Origin: Roseofilum halophilum BLCC-M91
GTDB lineage: Bacteria; Cyanobacteriota; Cyanobacteriia; Cyanobacteriales; Desertifilaceae
Direction: 5' to 3'
Length of the DNA: 64,000 nt
Assembly: GCF_030068445.1 (NCBI RefSeq)
Contig: NZ_JAQPOK010000003.1
Span: 1-64,000 of the forward strand
Shown: one piece after another, positions 42,024-50,867 of the stretch
How the letters are laid out: each line of letters starts with the position of its first letter
Numbering within the stretch: position 1 is the stretch's first letter
The notes under the pieces: generated by a model
Told to the model about the DNA's origin: nothing
What the model saw: the letters and a program-made list of their open reading frames with translations, nothing else
Databases searched by the model: none
Program-made: the position numbers and the translations under genes

Positions 42024-42060
42024 CCCATTACCCTTCTGCCCATTACCCTTCTGCCCATTA
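42024..42060. repeat. CCCATTACCCTTCTG repeat forming a start codon
   Basis: Two 15-bp units (42024-42038, 42039-42053) and a partial third, CCCATTA, which joins TG to make the ATG of the flotillin gene at 42060. No Shine-Dalgarno remains in this interval. Confidence 0.85.
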
Positions 42061-44003
42061 TGAAACAAACCATTATTGAACAACCAACCCAACCCATCCT
42101 CGCCCAAAACCCACTCCCGCAGATGGGATCGGTGGGTATGCTTTTAGTCAGTGGTTCCTTGGGTTTTGTCTTCTTCTTAATCCTCGGAATTATCGCTTAT
42201 ACCAGCGTTTACAAAATCACTCCTAATAACGAAGCCTTTGTGCGGACTGGGGGTGTATTTATTAAACAAAAACGAGTCTTTCTCAACGGGGGCTGTGTGG
42301 TAATTCCCGGATTCCATGAAATCACCCGCGTTCCTTTACGAGAAATTTCCATCGACGTGGAACGCACGGGGAATTTAGCCGTGCGGACTCAAGACTATTT
42401 ACGGGCAAATATGCGCGTTACCTTTTATGTGTGTGTCAGTGCCAATCAACAGGATGTTCTCACGGTGGCGGCTCGTTTATCTAAGGAGGGAAAAATTTCA
42501 GCAACAGATATTAAAGAAGCCCTAGAAAAACGGGCAGATGATGCCATTCGTGCGGCAGCGAAAAAGAAAAGTTTAGCCGAAATTGATTCAGACAAATTAG
42601 GGTTTGCCGATGAAGTATTGAACCTGATTCAGCAGGACTTGAAAAAAATTGGCTTAACCCTGAATAATATTGCCATTTCTGAGATTGAAGAAAGCGATAC
42701 CTATGATGAAAATAACTTTTTCGATGCTCAAGGCGTGAGGCTGCGAACAGAAACGATTCAGAAATCCATTCAGCAGAAACGGGAAGTGGAACTGAAAACC
42801 AAAGTGCTGATCGAGCAACGGGAACTGGATGCGGAAAAACAATCCTTACGCATTTCTAGGGAGAAAGAAGAGGCGAATTTAGACCAAAAATTGGAAGTTG
42901 AATCAATGACGGCTCAACGGGAGCGGGAGATTCAGGAATCGAAAGACCAGGAATCGGCAAAAATTGAGCGGAATAAACTCTTGCAAACGAAGGCGGTTGA
43001 GGAAGAAAAAATTCAGCAACAGTTGTCCGTTCAACAAAGTCAAATTGATGCTAATATTGCCTTAGAAGAGCGCAATAAACAGTTGAAAATTGCCCAAGCA
43101 CTGCAAAAACAAGAATCCGAAGTGGCAGAAATTAACCGCGAGAAAATGGTGGAATCTTCCCAGCTTAAAGCCAGAATTGAAATTGCAGCAGCCGAACGGG
43201 AATCGAAGATTGCCCAACAGGAAGCGGCGATCGCCATTGTAGAAAAAGAAAAGCAACGGTTAGTTGCCGATGCCGAACGCGCCCAAGCCGAAGCCGCCGT
43301 CATTACTGCCCAAGAAATCGAGCAAGCGGAACGGGCACAACGCCTAACGGCGATCGAAGCAGAAAAAGAAGCCCAGAAACAACGGATCTCCGAGCAAAAC
43401 GTGGTGGAAATCGACGTTTTCCGTCGCCGTCGGCAAGCGGAAATTGCCCGCCAAGCCGCCGAACTCGAAGCCGAATCCATCCGTACCCTCGCCGCAGCCA
43501 ACCGGGATAAAGCCTTAGCCGAAGCTGAGGGAGAAAAAGCCTTAATTGAAGCCAGAAACGCCCTATCAGATGCCAAACTCTCCGCCCAACTGATTTCGGA
43601 AATTTGGCCCACCCTAGCGCCCCATGTTCCCGAAATTGTCAAAGCCCTTGCACCCCAACCTGGTATCTTGGGCGATACCCGCATCTACTCTTTCCCTGGA
43701 GCCAATGGCAACAACGGCAATGGGATGGGCGATATCAATAAGCTGCTGATGTCCACCAGTGGCTTATCCCTCGTCAATGCCCTGATGGAAGAAGGCAAAT
43801 TGGGGACACTCCTACAACAAATTAGCCAATTAATCCGCAACCCCAATGCCCCAGAAGCCTCGGAGCAAAACGCCCAAGCCAAACCCAGCCAAACCCCCAC
43901 CAAGCCGTCCCCAGACGCAAAACGCTCAAAGGCGATCGCCCCAACAACCCAAAGCCAACCGATGAAACAACCCTCAGCTCCAGAAAATCCCACCGCCAGT
44001 TAA
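42060..44003 (+). CDS. flotillin family protein (YqiK-like)
   Basis: 647 aa. One N-terminal membrane helix (about 25-50), then the SPFH/Band 7 domain (about 60-215; PNNEAFVRTGG and DVERTGNLAVRTQDYLRAN) and a very long alanine/glutamate-rich coiled coil (about 220-490), ending in a conserved GDTRIYSFPG segment and a low-complexity tail. Flotillins oligomerise on the membrane and organise lipid domains. It follows a YqiJ-like gene by 122 bp, the usual pairing. The start is in repeat DNA and has no visible ribosome-binding site. Confidence 0.93.
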   Translation: MKQTIIEQPTQPILAQNPLPQMGSVGMLLVSGSLGFVFFLILGIIAYTSVYKITPNNEAFVRTGGVFIKQKRVFLNGGCVVIPGFHEITRVPLREISIDVERTGNLAVRTQDYLRANMRVTFYVCVSANQQDVLTVAARLSKEGKISATDIKEALEKRADDAIRAAAKKKSLAEIDSDKLGFADEVLNLIQQDLKKIGLTLNNIAISEIEESDTYDENNFFDAQGVRLRTETIQKSIQQKREVELKTKVLIEQRELDAEKQSLRISREKEEANLDQKLEVESMTAQREREIQESKDQESAKIERNKLLQTKAVEEEKIQQQLSVQQSQIDANIALEERNKQLKIAQALQKQESEVAEINREKMVESSQLKARIEIAAAERESKIAQQEAAIAIVEKEKQRLVADAERAQAEAAVITAQEIEQAERAQRLTAIEAEKEAQKQRISEQNVVEIDVFRRRRQAEIARQAAELEAESIRTLAAANRDKALAEAEGEKALIEARNALSDAKLSAQLISEIWPTLAPHVPEIVKALAPQPGILGDTRIYSFPGANGNNGNGMGDINKLLMSTSGLSLVNALMEEGKLGTLLQQISQLIRNPNAPEASEQNAQAKPSQTPTKPSPDAKRSKAIAPTTQSQPMKQPSAPENPTAS

Positions 44004-44123
44004 CCCCACTCAGGGCAGTTAACCTGCCCCATCCCCCCATCCCCCCATTCCCCCACCCTTTTAAATTTCCAAGCGAATTTGATAGGCTAATCTAAATATA
44101 TTCTGGGAAACGCAAGAGAGACA

Positions 44124-45287
44124 GTGGATATTCAAATTGGACGGGGAAAAACAGCCCGCAGAGCTTACGGAATCGATGAAATCGCCCTAGTACCTGGCAT
44201 TCGGACGCTCGATCCGACTCTAGCCAACACCACCCTCACCTTGGGGGGAATAGAGCGGGAAATTCCCATTATTGCCAGCGCCATGGATGGGGTTGTGGAT
44301 GTGACAACAGCCGTTACCCTATCGGAGTTAGGCGCAATGGGAGTGCTGAACTTAGAAGGAATTAACACTCGCTACGACGATCCCAACCCCGTCTTAGACA
44401 AAATTGCCTTAGTGGGAAAAGATGAATTCGTATCCTTGATGCAACAGTTGTATGCCCAACCCATCGATCCAGAATTAATTACTAAACGGGTTAAAGAAAT
44501 CAAGGATCGAGGGGGTATCGCAGCGGTGAGTGCCACTCCAGTGGGGGCAATAAAATATGGTCAGGTGGCAGCCGAAGCGGGGGCAGACCTGTTTTTTGTC
44601 CAAGGGACTGTCGTCTCTACCGATCACCTCTCCCCTGAGTCCGTCGCGCCTTTAGACTTAGCCCAATTCTGCGAACAGATGCCGATTCCGGTGATTTTAG
44701 GCAACTGTGTGACCTATGATGTGGCACTGAAGTTAATGAGAGCGGGAGCTTCTGGGGTATTGGTGGGTATTGGCCCGGGGGCTGCGTGTACGTCGCGGGG
44801 CGTTTTAGGGGTAGGTGTTCCCCAGCCAACGGCGATCGCCGACTGTGCCGCCGCACGGGATACCTATTACCAAGAAACCGGCAAATATATCCCCGTAATT
44901 GCCGATGGCGGCATCATCACCGGCGGCGATATTTGTAAATGTTTAGCCTGTGGTGCAGATGGAGTCATGATCGGCTCTCCCCTAGCCAGAGCCAAAGAAG
45001 CCCCCGGCCGAGGCTATCACTGGGGCATGGCCACCCCTAGCCCCGTATTACCCAGAGGCACAAGGATTCGGGTCGGTAGTACCGGAACCCTAGAACAAAT
45101 CCTGCGCGGCCCAGCTCAGTTAGACGACGGAACCCACAACCTCCTGGGGGCACTGAAAACCAGCATGGGAACCCTAGGCGCTCAGACCATTAGCGAAATG
45201 CAGCAAGTGGAAGTTGTGATCGCCCCGTCCTTACTCACGGAAGGCAAAGTGTACCAAAAAGCCCAACAACTGGGGATGGGCAAATAG
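44124..45287 (+). CDS. guaB3: GuaB3 family IMP dehydrogenase-related protein
   Basis: 387 aa, GTG start at 44124. TIM-barrel IMPDH/GMPR core without the CBS domains of classical GuaB: IIASAMDGVVDV near the N-terminus, GIGPGAACTSRGVLG with the catalytic-loop cysteine, and VIADGGIITGGDICKCLACGADGVMIG for phosphate binding. Cyanobacteria keep this paralogue as a conserved gene; its physiological reaction in purine metabolism has been debated and is not claimed here. The guaB3-yfr1-trxA order found here is a conserved cyanobacterial arrangement. Confidence 0.92.
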   Translation: MDIQIGRGKTARRAYGIDEIALVPGIRTLDPTLANTTLTLGGIEREIPIIASAMDGVVDVTTAVTLSELGAMGVLNLEGINTRYDDPNPVLDKIALVGKDEFVSLMQQLYAQPIDPELITKRVKEIKDRGGIAAVSATPVGAIKYGQVAAEAGADLFFVQGTVVSTDHLSPESVAPLDLAQFCEQMPIPVILGNCVTYDVALKLMRAGASGVLVGIGPGAACTSRGVLGVGVPQPTAIADCAAARDTYYQETGKYIPVIADGGIITGGDICKCLACGADGVMIGSPLARAKEAPGRGYHWGMATPSPVLPRGTRIRVGSTGTLEQILRGPAQLDDGTHNLLGALKTSMGTLGAQTISEMQQVEVVIAPSLLTEGKVYQKAQQLGMGK

Positions 45288-45325
45288 ATTCAGTTTTTCT
45301 CAAGAGAAAGAAATCTGAGAAAGAT

Positions 45326-45342
45326 TTGTACAAATTGTACAA
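45326..45342. promoter_or_regulatory. direct repeat of TTGTACAA palindromes
   Basis: TTGTACAA at 45326-45333 and 45335-45342, one base apart. Each is a perfect 8-bp palindrome. The pair lies about 45 bp upstream of the presumed Yfr1 transcription start, a plausible activator position. No known regulator is assigned. Confidence 0.4.
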
Positions 45343-45383
45343 AATTCGGGGAAAAGTGAAATCTGTTGTTTACAATAGGGTAT

Positions 45384-45457
45384 AGCGGAGACGCATGATG
45401 TTTCCGTTCACTCCTCACACCACACTCCGCCTGAACAGTTTGTTCGGGCGGTTTCTT
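45384..45457 (+). ncRNA. yfr1: Yfr1 small RNA
   Basis: The ultra-conserved unpaired motif ACTCCTCACAC is at 45410-45420. The 5' stem CGGAGAC/GTTTCCG (45386-45406, one G-U pair) and the 3' terminator stem CCGCCTGAAC/GTTCGGGCGG (45427-45451) flank it, followed by TTTCTTATT. The position between guaB-type and trxA genes is the known Yfr1 locus. TACAAT at 45371-45376 fits a -10 box. Yfr1 base-pairs with porin and other mRNAs and is needed for stress growth (known from Synechococcus and Prochlorococcus). Exact ends are estimated. Confidence 0.9.
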
Positions 45458-45523
45458 ATTTAAACCAATCGGTCTGTTATGATAGAATTCCTGATGTGCA
45501 ATGTAGGATAAGGATTGCCCCAA

Positions 45524-45874
45524 ATGACAGCAGCAGCCGTTACAGATAATAGTTTTGACCAGGAAGTGCTTCAAAGCGCAATTCCTGTTTTAGTTGATTT
45601 TTGGGCCCCCTGGTGTGGCCCCTGCCGCATCGTTGCGCCAGTCGTTGAAGAAGTGGCCGAACAATTTGATGGGCAGGTCAAAGTGGTGAAAGTCAATACG
45701 GATGAAAATCCGAGTGTGGCCAGCAAGTATGGTATTCGCAGTATCCCCACCCTGATGATCTTCAAAGATGGCCAGCGAGTTGATATGGTTGTTGGGGCGG
45801 TTCCGAAAACCACTTTGATTACAACCTTAGAAAAGTATATGTCGGAGGGGGGTGAGAGTGCCCCTGAAGGCTGA
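45524..45874 (+). CDS. trxA: thioredoxin
   Basis: 116 aa from ATG at 45524, which has AAGGA upstream; a TTG at 45515 is less likely. The active site is WCGPC (30-34), with the cis-proline in RSIPTLMIF and the buried D25. It reduces disulfides in the cytosol and in light regulation of enzymes. It follows Yfr1 by about 65 bp with no large gap; the Yfr1 terminator separates their transcripts, so trxA needs its own promoter in that space. Confidence 0.96.
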   Translation: MTAAAVTDNSFDQEVLQSAIPVLVDFWAPWCGPCRIVAPVVEEVAEQFDGQVKVVKVNTDENPSVASKYGIRSIPTLMIFKDGQRVDMVVGAVPKTTLITTLEKYMSEGGESAPEG

Positions 45875-46116
45875 TCGCTTAACCAAGAGTGAGGGTTAAA
45901 CCGAATACGAAATGGATTGAGTTCAGCACATGGGCTTTTCTAAGGTCGTCAATCTTCCGCAACGGAAAGGCCCTATGCTAATTTTGCCATTGCCCCAACT
46001 TTATCTAAAATCGGTCAGCATAGATTTAGACCTAAATAATGCCTAATTAGGTTTCTCAGTGGAGAAGCCTAAATTCTCTCTACTACTCCTGTTTACTCAC
46101 AAAGCGTAAATTGCGG

Positions 46117-47178
46117 ATGACTTTATCCTCCCCAGATGCTCGCGCTACACTGAAAGCCGATTTATCAGAACTTGTGGCTCAATTGCCCAATTTAGAACAT
46201 GGTAAATGGATAGAACAAGCTCTGATTAGTATCCTGCGAATTGCCGCAGAAGATATGGAGCGTTTAGACTGGAAGATTCTAACGGCTTCTCTACAGGATA
46301 TGGAAAGAGCCTTCCAAATCTTTTCCGACTATCGCCATGTGCGTAAAATTAGTATTTTTGGGTCGGCTCGCCTACCGTCTGATGCCCCAGAATACAAGAT
46401 TGCCCTGGAGTTTGGCCGGCAAGTTGCCCAACAGGGGTTTATGGTGATGACGGGAGCGGGGGGCGGAATTATGCAAGCGGCGAATGAAGGTGCGGGGTTA
46501 GAGCAGTCATTTGGACTCAATATTCAGCTTCCCTTTGAACAGGGATCGAATCCCTTTGTCAGGGAAGATAAACTGGTTTTGTTTAAGTATTTCTTTACTC
46601 GTAAGCTGTTTTTCTTGCGGGAAACGGATGCTGTGGCTCTTTTCCCTGGTGGGTTTGGGACGCAAGATGAAGCCTTTGAGTGTTTGACGCTCTGCCAAAC
46701 GGGAAAGGCTGGGCCGATGCCTTTGGTGTTATTGGATAAGCCAGGGGGACGATATTGGTACAGATGGGAGCAATATGTTAAGGATCATCTGTTAAGCCAG
46801 AAATTGATTAATGGGGAAGATTTAAGTCTGTATACGATTACAGACCAGGTGGAGGTGGCCTGTCAGGCGATCGCCCAATTTTATCGAGTTTATCATTCCA
46901 GTCGCTATGTGCGCGAGCAGTTTGTCATGCGCCTGAAAACTGAACTGTCGGATACAGATGTAAAACAGCTCAATCAGGAGTTTGGGGACATCCTCGTAAG
47001 CGGTAAAATCCAAAAAACGAAAGCTTTACCGGAAGAGAGTCTCAATGATGTCCATGACTTGCCCCGATTGGTCTTACACTTTAATCAACGGGATCATGGA
47101 CGACTCTATCAAATGATTAATTGTATTAACCAAATGGGCCAACCTTCGGAGGCTGACAATCATCCAGAACGGAAGTAG
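46117..47178 (+). CDS. LOG-family protein (lysine decarboxylase-like fold)
   Basis: 353 aa from ATG at 46117; a TTG six bases earlier is possible. The Rossmann-like core has ISIFGSARL, VMTGAGGGIMQAANEGA and PGGFGTQDEAFE, the LOG motif that binds nucleotide phosphate. Members release cytokinin bases from nucleotides or hydrolyse related nucleotides. This is the longer (~350 aa) bacterial form with an extra N-terminal helical domain (about 1-75). The exact substrate in cyanobacteria is not known. It is preceded by ~240 bp with no recognised feature. Confidence 0.88.
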   Translation: MTLSSPDARATLKADLSELVAQLPNLEHGKWIEQALISILRIAAEDMERLDWKILTASLQDMERAFQIFSDYRHVRKISIFGSARLPSDAPEYKIALEFGRQVAQQGFMVMTGAGGGIMQAANEGAGLEQSFGLNIQLPFEQGSNPFVREDKLVLFKYFFTRKLFFLRETDAVALFPGGFGTQDEAFECLTLCQTGKAGPMPLVLLDKPGGRYWYRWEQYVKDHLLSQKLINGEDLSLYTITDQVEVACQAIAQFYRVYHSSRYVREQFVMRLKTELSDTDVKQLNQEFGDILVSGKIQKTKALPEESLNDVHDLPRLVLHFNQRDHGRLYQMINCINQMGQPSEADNHPERK

Positions 47179-47216
47179 ATTGGGGGGCGATCTCCGGATT
47201 CCCTACCCTGTCAGCC

Positions 47217-47292
47217 AGAATACAGTGACCTACTCCCACCGCTAACCTGACGGTATAGGGGTTGGCTCTTCCGGAGACTCCCAGATCACTCT
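47217..47292. other. possible relic of an IS605-type end
   Basis: The sequence CCTACTCCCACCGCTAACC...GGGGTTGGCTCTTCCGGAGACTCCC resembles the right-end, hairpin-forming regions of cyanobacterial IS605/IS1341 elements, but no tnpB is present. It lies just upstream of the intact tnpA element. The resemblance is from memory of the pattern and is not measured. Confidence 0.25.
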
Positions 47293-47373
47293 AGAACATT
47301 AACCGAACTATTAAGGACTGAATGCCCTACCGCCCTATACAGCGCGTTTCATGTCTGCGAAGCAGAAAGCGCT

Positions 47374-47903
47374 ATAGCCTGTATTGGTAGGCTATTCTCA
47401 TGTCCAACAGAAAATTGGTGTATGCTTATAAAATAACACTGATTTTAGGAAAAATGCAAACTGACTTTATTTCACGGGGGCGTTCGGTTTCAGACCTCAA
47501 GGCACACCTGGTTCTGACAACCAAGTACAAGCGCAATGTTTTTACGGGTGAAATGCTGCACCGCTTACATGAGATACTTGAAGTGCTTTTGGTTAAATGG
47601 GAATGCAAATTAATTGAATTTAATGGAGAGGAAAATCACATCCATCTTCTTTTTCAATATCATCCCAATGTTCTCTTAAGTAAATTAGTTAATAATATTA
47701 AAACTGTCACCAGTCGCAAACTCAGACAAGAGTTTGTTGAACCCGTTAACAAGTTGTACTGGAAAGATGCACTTTGGAATGGCTCGTACTTTGTAGCTTC
47801 TTGCGGTGGAGTCACTATTTCTACTTTAAAAAAGTATATTGAAAATAAAAACTCTCCTCAATAGGATGTTGTAAAATTTTGGGTATCGAACCCAAAATTT
47901 TAC
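47374..47903 (+). mobile_element. IS200-type insertion sequence (IS200/IS605 family)
   Basis: A single tnpA gene is framed by hairpins: ATAGCCT/AGGCTAT around an 8-nt loop at 47374-47395 and GTAAAATTTTGGGT/ACCCAAAATTTTAC around ATCGA at 47871-47903. The family moves as single-stranded DNA, recognising subterminal hairpins and making no target duplication. Exact ends cannot be fixed without other copies; the right hairpin may instead be a tnpA terminator. Confidence 0.6.
47454..47864 (+). CDS. tnpA: IS200/IS605 TnpA transposase
   Basis: 136 aa from ATG at 47454. The HUH motif is NHIHLLF (H62, H64) and the catalytic tyrosine is Y128 in LKKYIE. The KAHLVLTTKYKR start is typical of Y1 transposases. 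The frame opens further upstream (from 47400), but that part lacks similarity. The gene appears intact. No tnpB accompanies it, as in IS200. It separates the LOG gene from the helicase gene, both on the same strand. Confidence 0.93.
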   Translation: MQTDFISRGRSVSDLKAHLVLTTKYKRNVFTGEMLHRLHEILEVLLVKWECKLIEFNGEENHIHLLFQYHPNVLLSKLVNNIKTVTSRKLRQEFVEPVNKLYWKDALWNGSYFVASCGGVTISTLKKYIENKNSPQ

Positions 47904-47997
47904 CCGATTCATCTCACGCCAAATCACAGATTATGGCGCGAGGCTTCTCGGATTTAAGCTAAAATAGAGCAAATTAGCTTATGCTCAGAATTTTAGA

Positions 47998-50691
47998 ATG
48001 GTGAATAGTTCTCCTTCCCCTACCGACCTTGACCCGAAACGCTTGTTTTCCTTTGAACTTGATGAGTTCCAAGATGAAGCGATCGCTGCATTGAACGCGG
48101 ATAAATCGGTTGTGGTGTGCGCTCCCACTGGATCGGGTAAAACCTTAATCGGAGAATACGCCATCTATCGCGCCCTATCGCAGGGAAAACGGGTCTTCTA
48201 CACCACTCCCCTGAAAGCGCTCTCGAATCAGAAACTGCGAGATTTTAGCCAACTCTTTGGCGCAAAAAATGTAGGATTGGTTACGGGTGACTTATCCCTG
48301 AACCGAGAAGCTCCCGTGGTAATCATGACCACAGAAGTATTTCGGAATATGCTATACGGAACTCCGATTGGTCAAATTGGCACATCGATCCAGGGAGTAG
48401 AGGCGGTCGTTCTAGACGAATGTCACTACATGAACGATCGCCAACGGGGAACAGTTTGGGAAGAATCCATTATTTATTGTCCTCCCCATATTCAACTAGT
48501 CGCCCTATCTGCAACCGTAGCCAACAGTGACCAGCTCACCGACTGGATCTCCCAAGTCCACGGCCCCACAGAACGGATTTACGCAGACTTCCGCCCCGTC
48601 CCCCTGCAATATAACTTTTGCAATCTTAAAGGGATCTTTCCTCTGCTGAACAAGAAAGGCAATAGTATTAACCGCCTATTGCTGAATACAAAATACAAGG
48701 GCAAAAAACCGCCCAAAGTCAAACCCAAAGATCAAGTCCCTAGCTTATTAACCGTGGTGTCCCGACTGCAAGAGCGGGATATGCTACCGGCAATTTACTT
48801 TATTTTCTCCCGTAAGGGATGCGATCGCGCCGTGGCGGAAACCGTGGGACTCTCCCTGCTCACCTCCGAAGAAAAACGGCAAGTCGCGGCCCATCTAGAA
48901 CTGGTGCTGCATCAGCATCCGGAAGCCATTCGGCGATCGCAGGTAGAATGCCTCTATCGGGGGGTAGCCGCTCACCATGCGGGGTTATTACCGGCTTGGA
49001 AATCTCTGGTAGAAGAACTGTTTCAAAAGGGATTAATTAAAGTTGTCTTTGCCACGGAAACCCTAGCGGCTGGAATTAATATGCCCGCTCGCACCACGGT
49101 GATTTCCAGTTTATCTAAACGCACCGATCAGGGCCATCGCCTGCTCAACCCCAGTGAATTTCTGCAAATGGCCGGACGGGCAGGACGCAGAGGAATGGAT
49201 GAAATTGGCCATTTAGTGGTCGTCGAAACCCGGTTTGAAGGAACCAAAGAAGCAGGCTATTTAGCCACCGCAGGGCCCGATCCCTTGGTGAGTCAGTTTA
49301 CCCCCAGTTATGGGATGGTGCTGAACCTGCTGCAAACCCATAGTTTAGACGAAGCCAAACAACTGATCGAGCGCAGTTTTGGTCAGTATATGGCCAATTT
49401 AAGCTTAATTCCCCAACAGCAGGCGATCGCCGATTTGCAAGCCGAACAAAAGCAAATTTTCGCCCAACTCGCTCCCTATGGCGACCTAGAAACCCTCCAA
49501 GAGCAAGCCGCCAGCTATAAGAAACTGCAAGAGCGACTCCGGGAAGCCAAACGACTGCATAAAACCTTGCAAAATCAAGCAGAACGGGCGCGAACAAAAG
49601 ATTTAGCGGCGGCGATCGATTTTGCCGTCCAGGGAACCGTCTTAAGTCTCAAAGGCAAGTATATTACCGTTTCCGAGCCAGTTTCTGCCATTTTGGTTAG
49701 AAAAGTACCCGGCAGCGGCCAAGCCCCTTATTTAGTCTGTTTGGGGGAAGATAATCGCTGGATGGTGGCCACCTATGGGGATGTAGTGGGATTATATGGA
49801 GATATTCCCCGGTTTAAGGTCGTCGATAGTTGGGAGTTGCCCCCAGAATTAGGCTTAAAACCAGGAGAGTGTCGCAAGAGTGGCGCAGAAACAGCAGCCA
49901 CAGCCAGCCACATTCCCCAGTTAGAACCTACGTTAGTCGCTCCAGAGGTGGATGAGCAACACTTAGAAGTCGAGAAAATTACAGCTTGGATACTGGAGCA
50001 TCCCGTGCATCAATGGCCGGAACGGGGTCAAACGATCAAAAAAATTGCCCGTGCCGAGAAACTAGATAAACAAATCGGCGATCGGCTCAACAAGTTTCAG
50101 CGTCTCAAATCCCGTTATTGGGAAGAGTTTCTCAATTTAATTGCCATTTTGCAAACCTTTAACGCCCTAGATCCTAAGCTCGTTCCCACGACTCTCGGTG
50201 AATCGGCCGCTACCCTGCGAGGAGAAAATGAATTATGGCTCGGTATCGCCTTAACCTCTGAAATCTTTGCCCAGCTAGAACCCCATCATTTAGCCGCCGC
50301 TTGCGCTGCCCTAGTGACAGAAACACCACGTCCCGATAGTTGGGTCAACTACAATACTTCTCAACCCGTGATCGAAGCCTTATTAGACTTACAATCGATG
50401 CGCCGCCAACTCTTCCAGCAACAACGGCGCTATGATGTCGCCCTGCCCATTTGGTTAGAGTATGAGCTAATTGCTTTAGTGGAACAATGGGCCCAGGATC
50501 TCGATTGGACTCAACTGTGTGAACAAACGAGTTTAGATGAAGGGGATATTGTACGCCTACTCAGACGAACCTTAGATTTATTATCGCAAATTCCCCATAT
50601 CCCCCATATTTCCAATACGCTCAAGGATAATGCTATTTGGGCCATGAAGTTGATCGACCGTTTCCCCGTTAATGAAACGGCCAATGGTTGA
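47998..50691 (+). CDS. Ski2/Mtr4-like DExH RNA helicase
   Basis: 897 aa superfamily 2 helicase. Walker A is APTGSGKT (42-49), motif II DECH in VVLDECHYMND, motif III SATVAN and motif VI QMAGRAGRRGMD. A long helical region (about 450-560) and a DSHCT domain in the last ~180 residues give the Ski2/Mtr4 architecture. These helicases unwind RNA for exonucleases or ribonucleoprotein remodelling; cyanobacteria and plant chloroplasts carry this type. The gene begins ~95 bp after the right hairpin of the IS200 element, which could affect its promoter. Confidence 0.92.
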   Translation: MVNSSPSPTDLDPKRLFSFELDEFQDEAIAALNADKSVVVCAPTGSGKTLIGEYAIYRALSQGKRVFYTTPLKALSNQKLRDFSQLFGAKNVGLVTGDLSLNREAPVVIMTTEVFRNMLYGTPIGQIGTSIQGVEAVVLDECHYMNDRQRGTVWEESIIYCPPHIQLVALSATVANSDQLTDWISQVHGPTERIYADFRPVPLQYNFCNLKGIFPLLNKKGNSINRLLLNTKYKGKKPPKVKPKDQVPSLLTVVSRLQERDMLPAIYFIFSRKGCDRAVAETVGLSLLTSEEKRQVAAHLELVLHQHPEAIRRSQVECLYRGVAAHHAGLLPAWKSLVEELFQKGLIKVVFATETLAAGINMPARTTVISSLSKRTDQGHRLLNPSEFLQMAGRAGRRGMDEIGHLVVVETRFEGTKEAGYLATAGPDPLVSQFTPSYGMVLNLLQTHSLDEAKQLIERSFGQYMANLSLIPQQQAIADLQAEQKQIFAQLAPYGDLETLQEQAASYKKLQERLREAKRLHKTLQNQAERARTKDLAAAIDFAVQGTVLSLKGKYITVSEPVSAILVRKVPGSGQAPYLVCLGEDNRWMVATYGDVVGLYGDIPRFKVVDSWELPPELGLKPGECRKSGAETAATASHIPQLEPTLVAPEVDEQHLEVEKITAWILEHPVHQWPERGQTIKKIARAEKLDKQIGDRLNKFQRLKSRYWEEFLNLIAILQTFNALDPKLVPTTLGESAATLRGENELWLGIALTSEIFAQLEPHHLAAACAALVTETPRPDSWVNYNTSQPVIEALLDLQSMRRQLFQQQRRYDVALPIWLEYELIALVEQWAQDLDWTQLCEQTSLDEGDIVRLLRRTLDLLSQIPHIPHISNTLKDNAIWAMKLIDRFPVNETANG

Positions 50692-50867
50692 TCGAGCCAG
50701 TCAACTCGATCTGAATCTCCCAACTGTCCACTTTCAACTGCCATAATAGAACAGTATAAGTGTCCAAACGTCCAAACATTGACTTAGCACTGAGGAATAA
50801 TACCCGTACATTAGGTTTAAAGCCAAAAGATATTCACCCTAGAGAACGTTTAGGAGTATGTTCAAAT

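Noticed and set aside
43040-43684. Minus-strand gene across the flotillin coiled coil
   Set aside because: A shadow frame of the Ala/Glu-rich coiled coil; it has no independent start signal.
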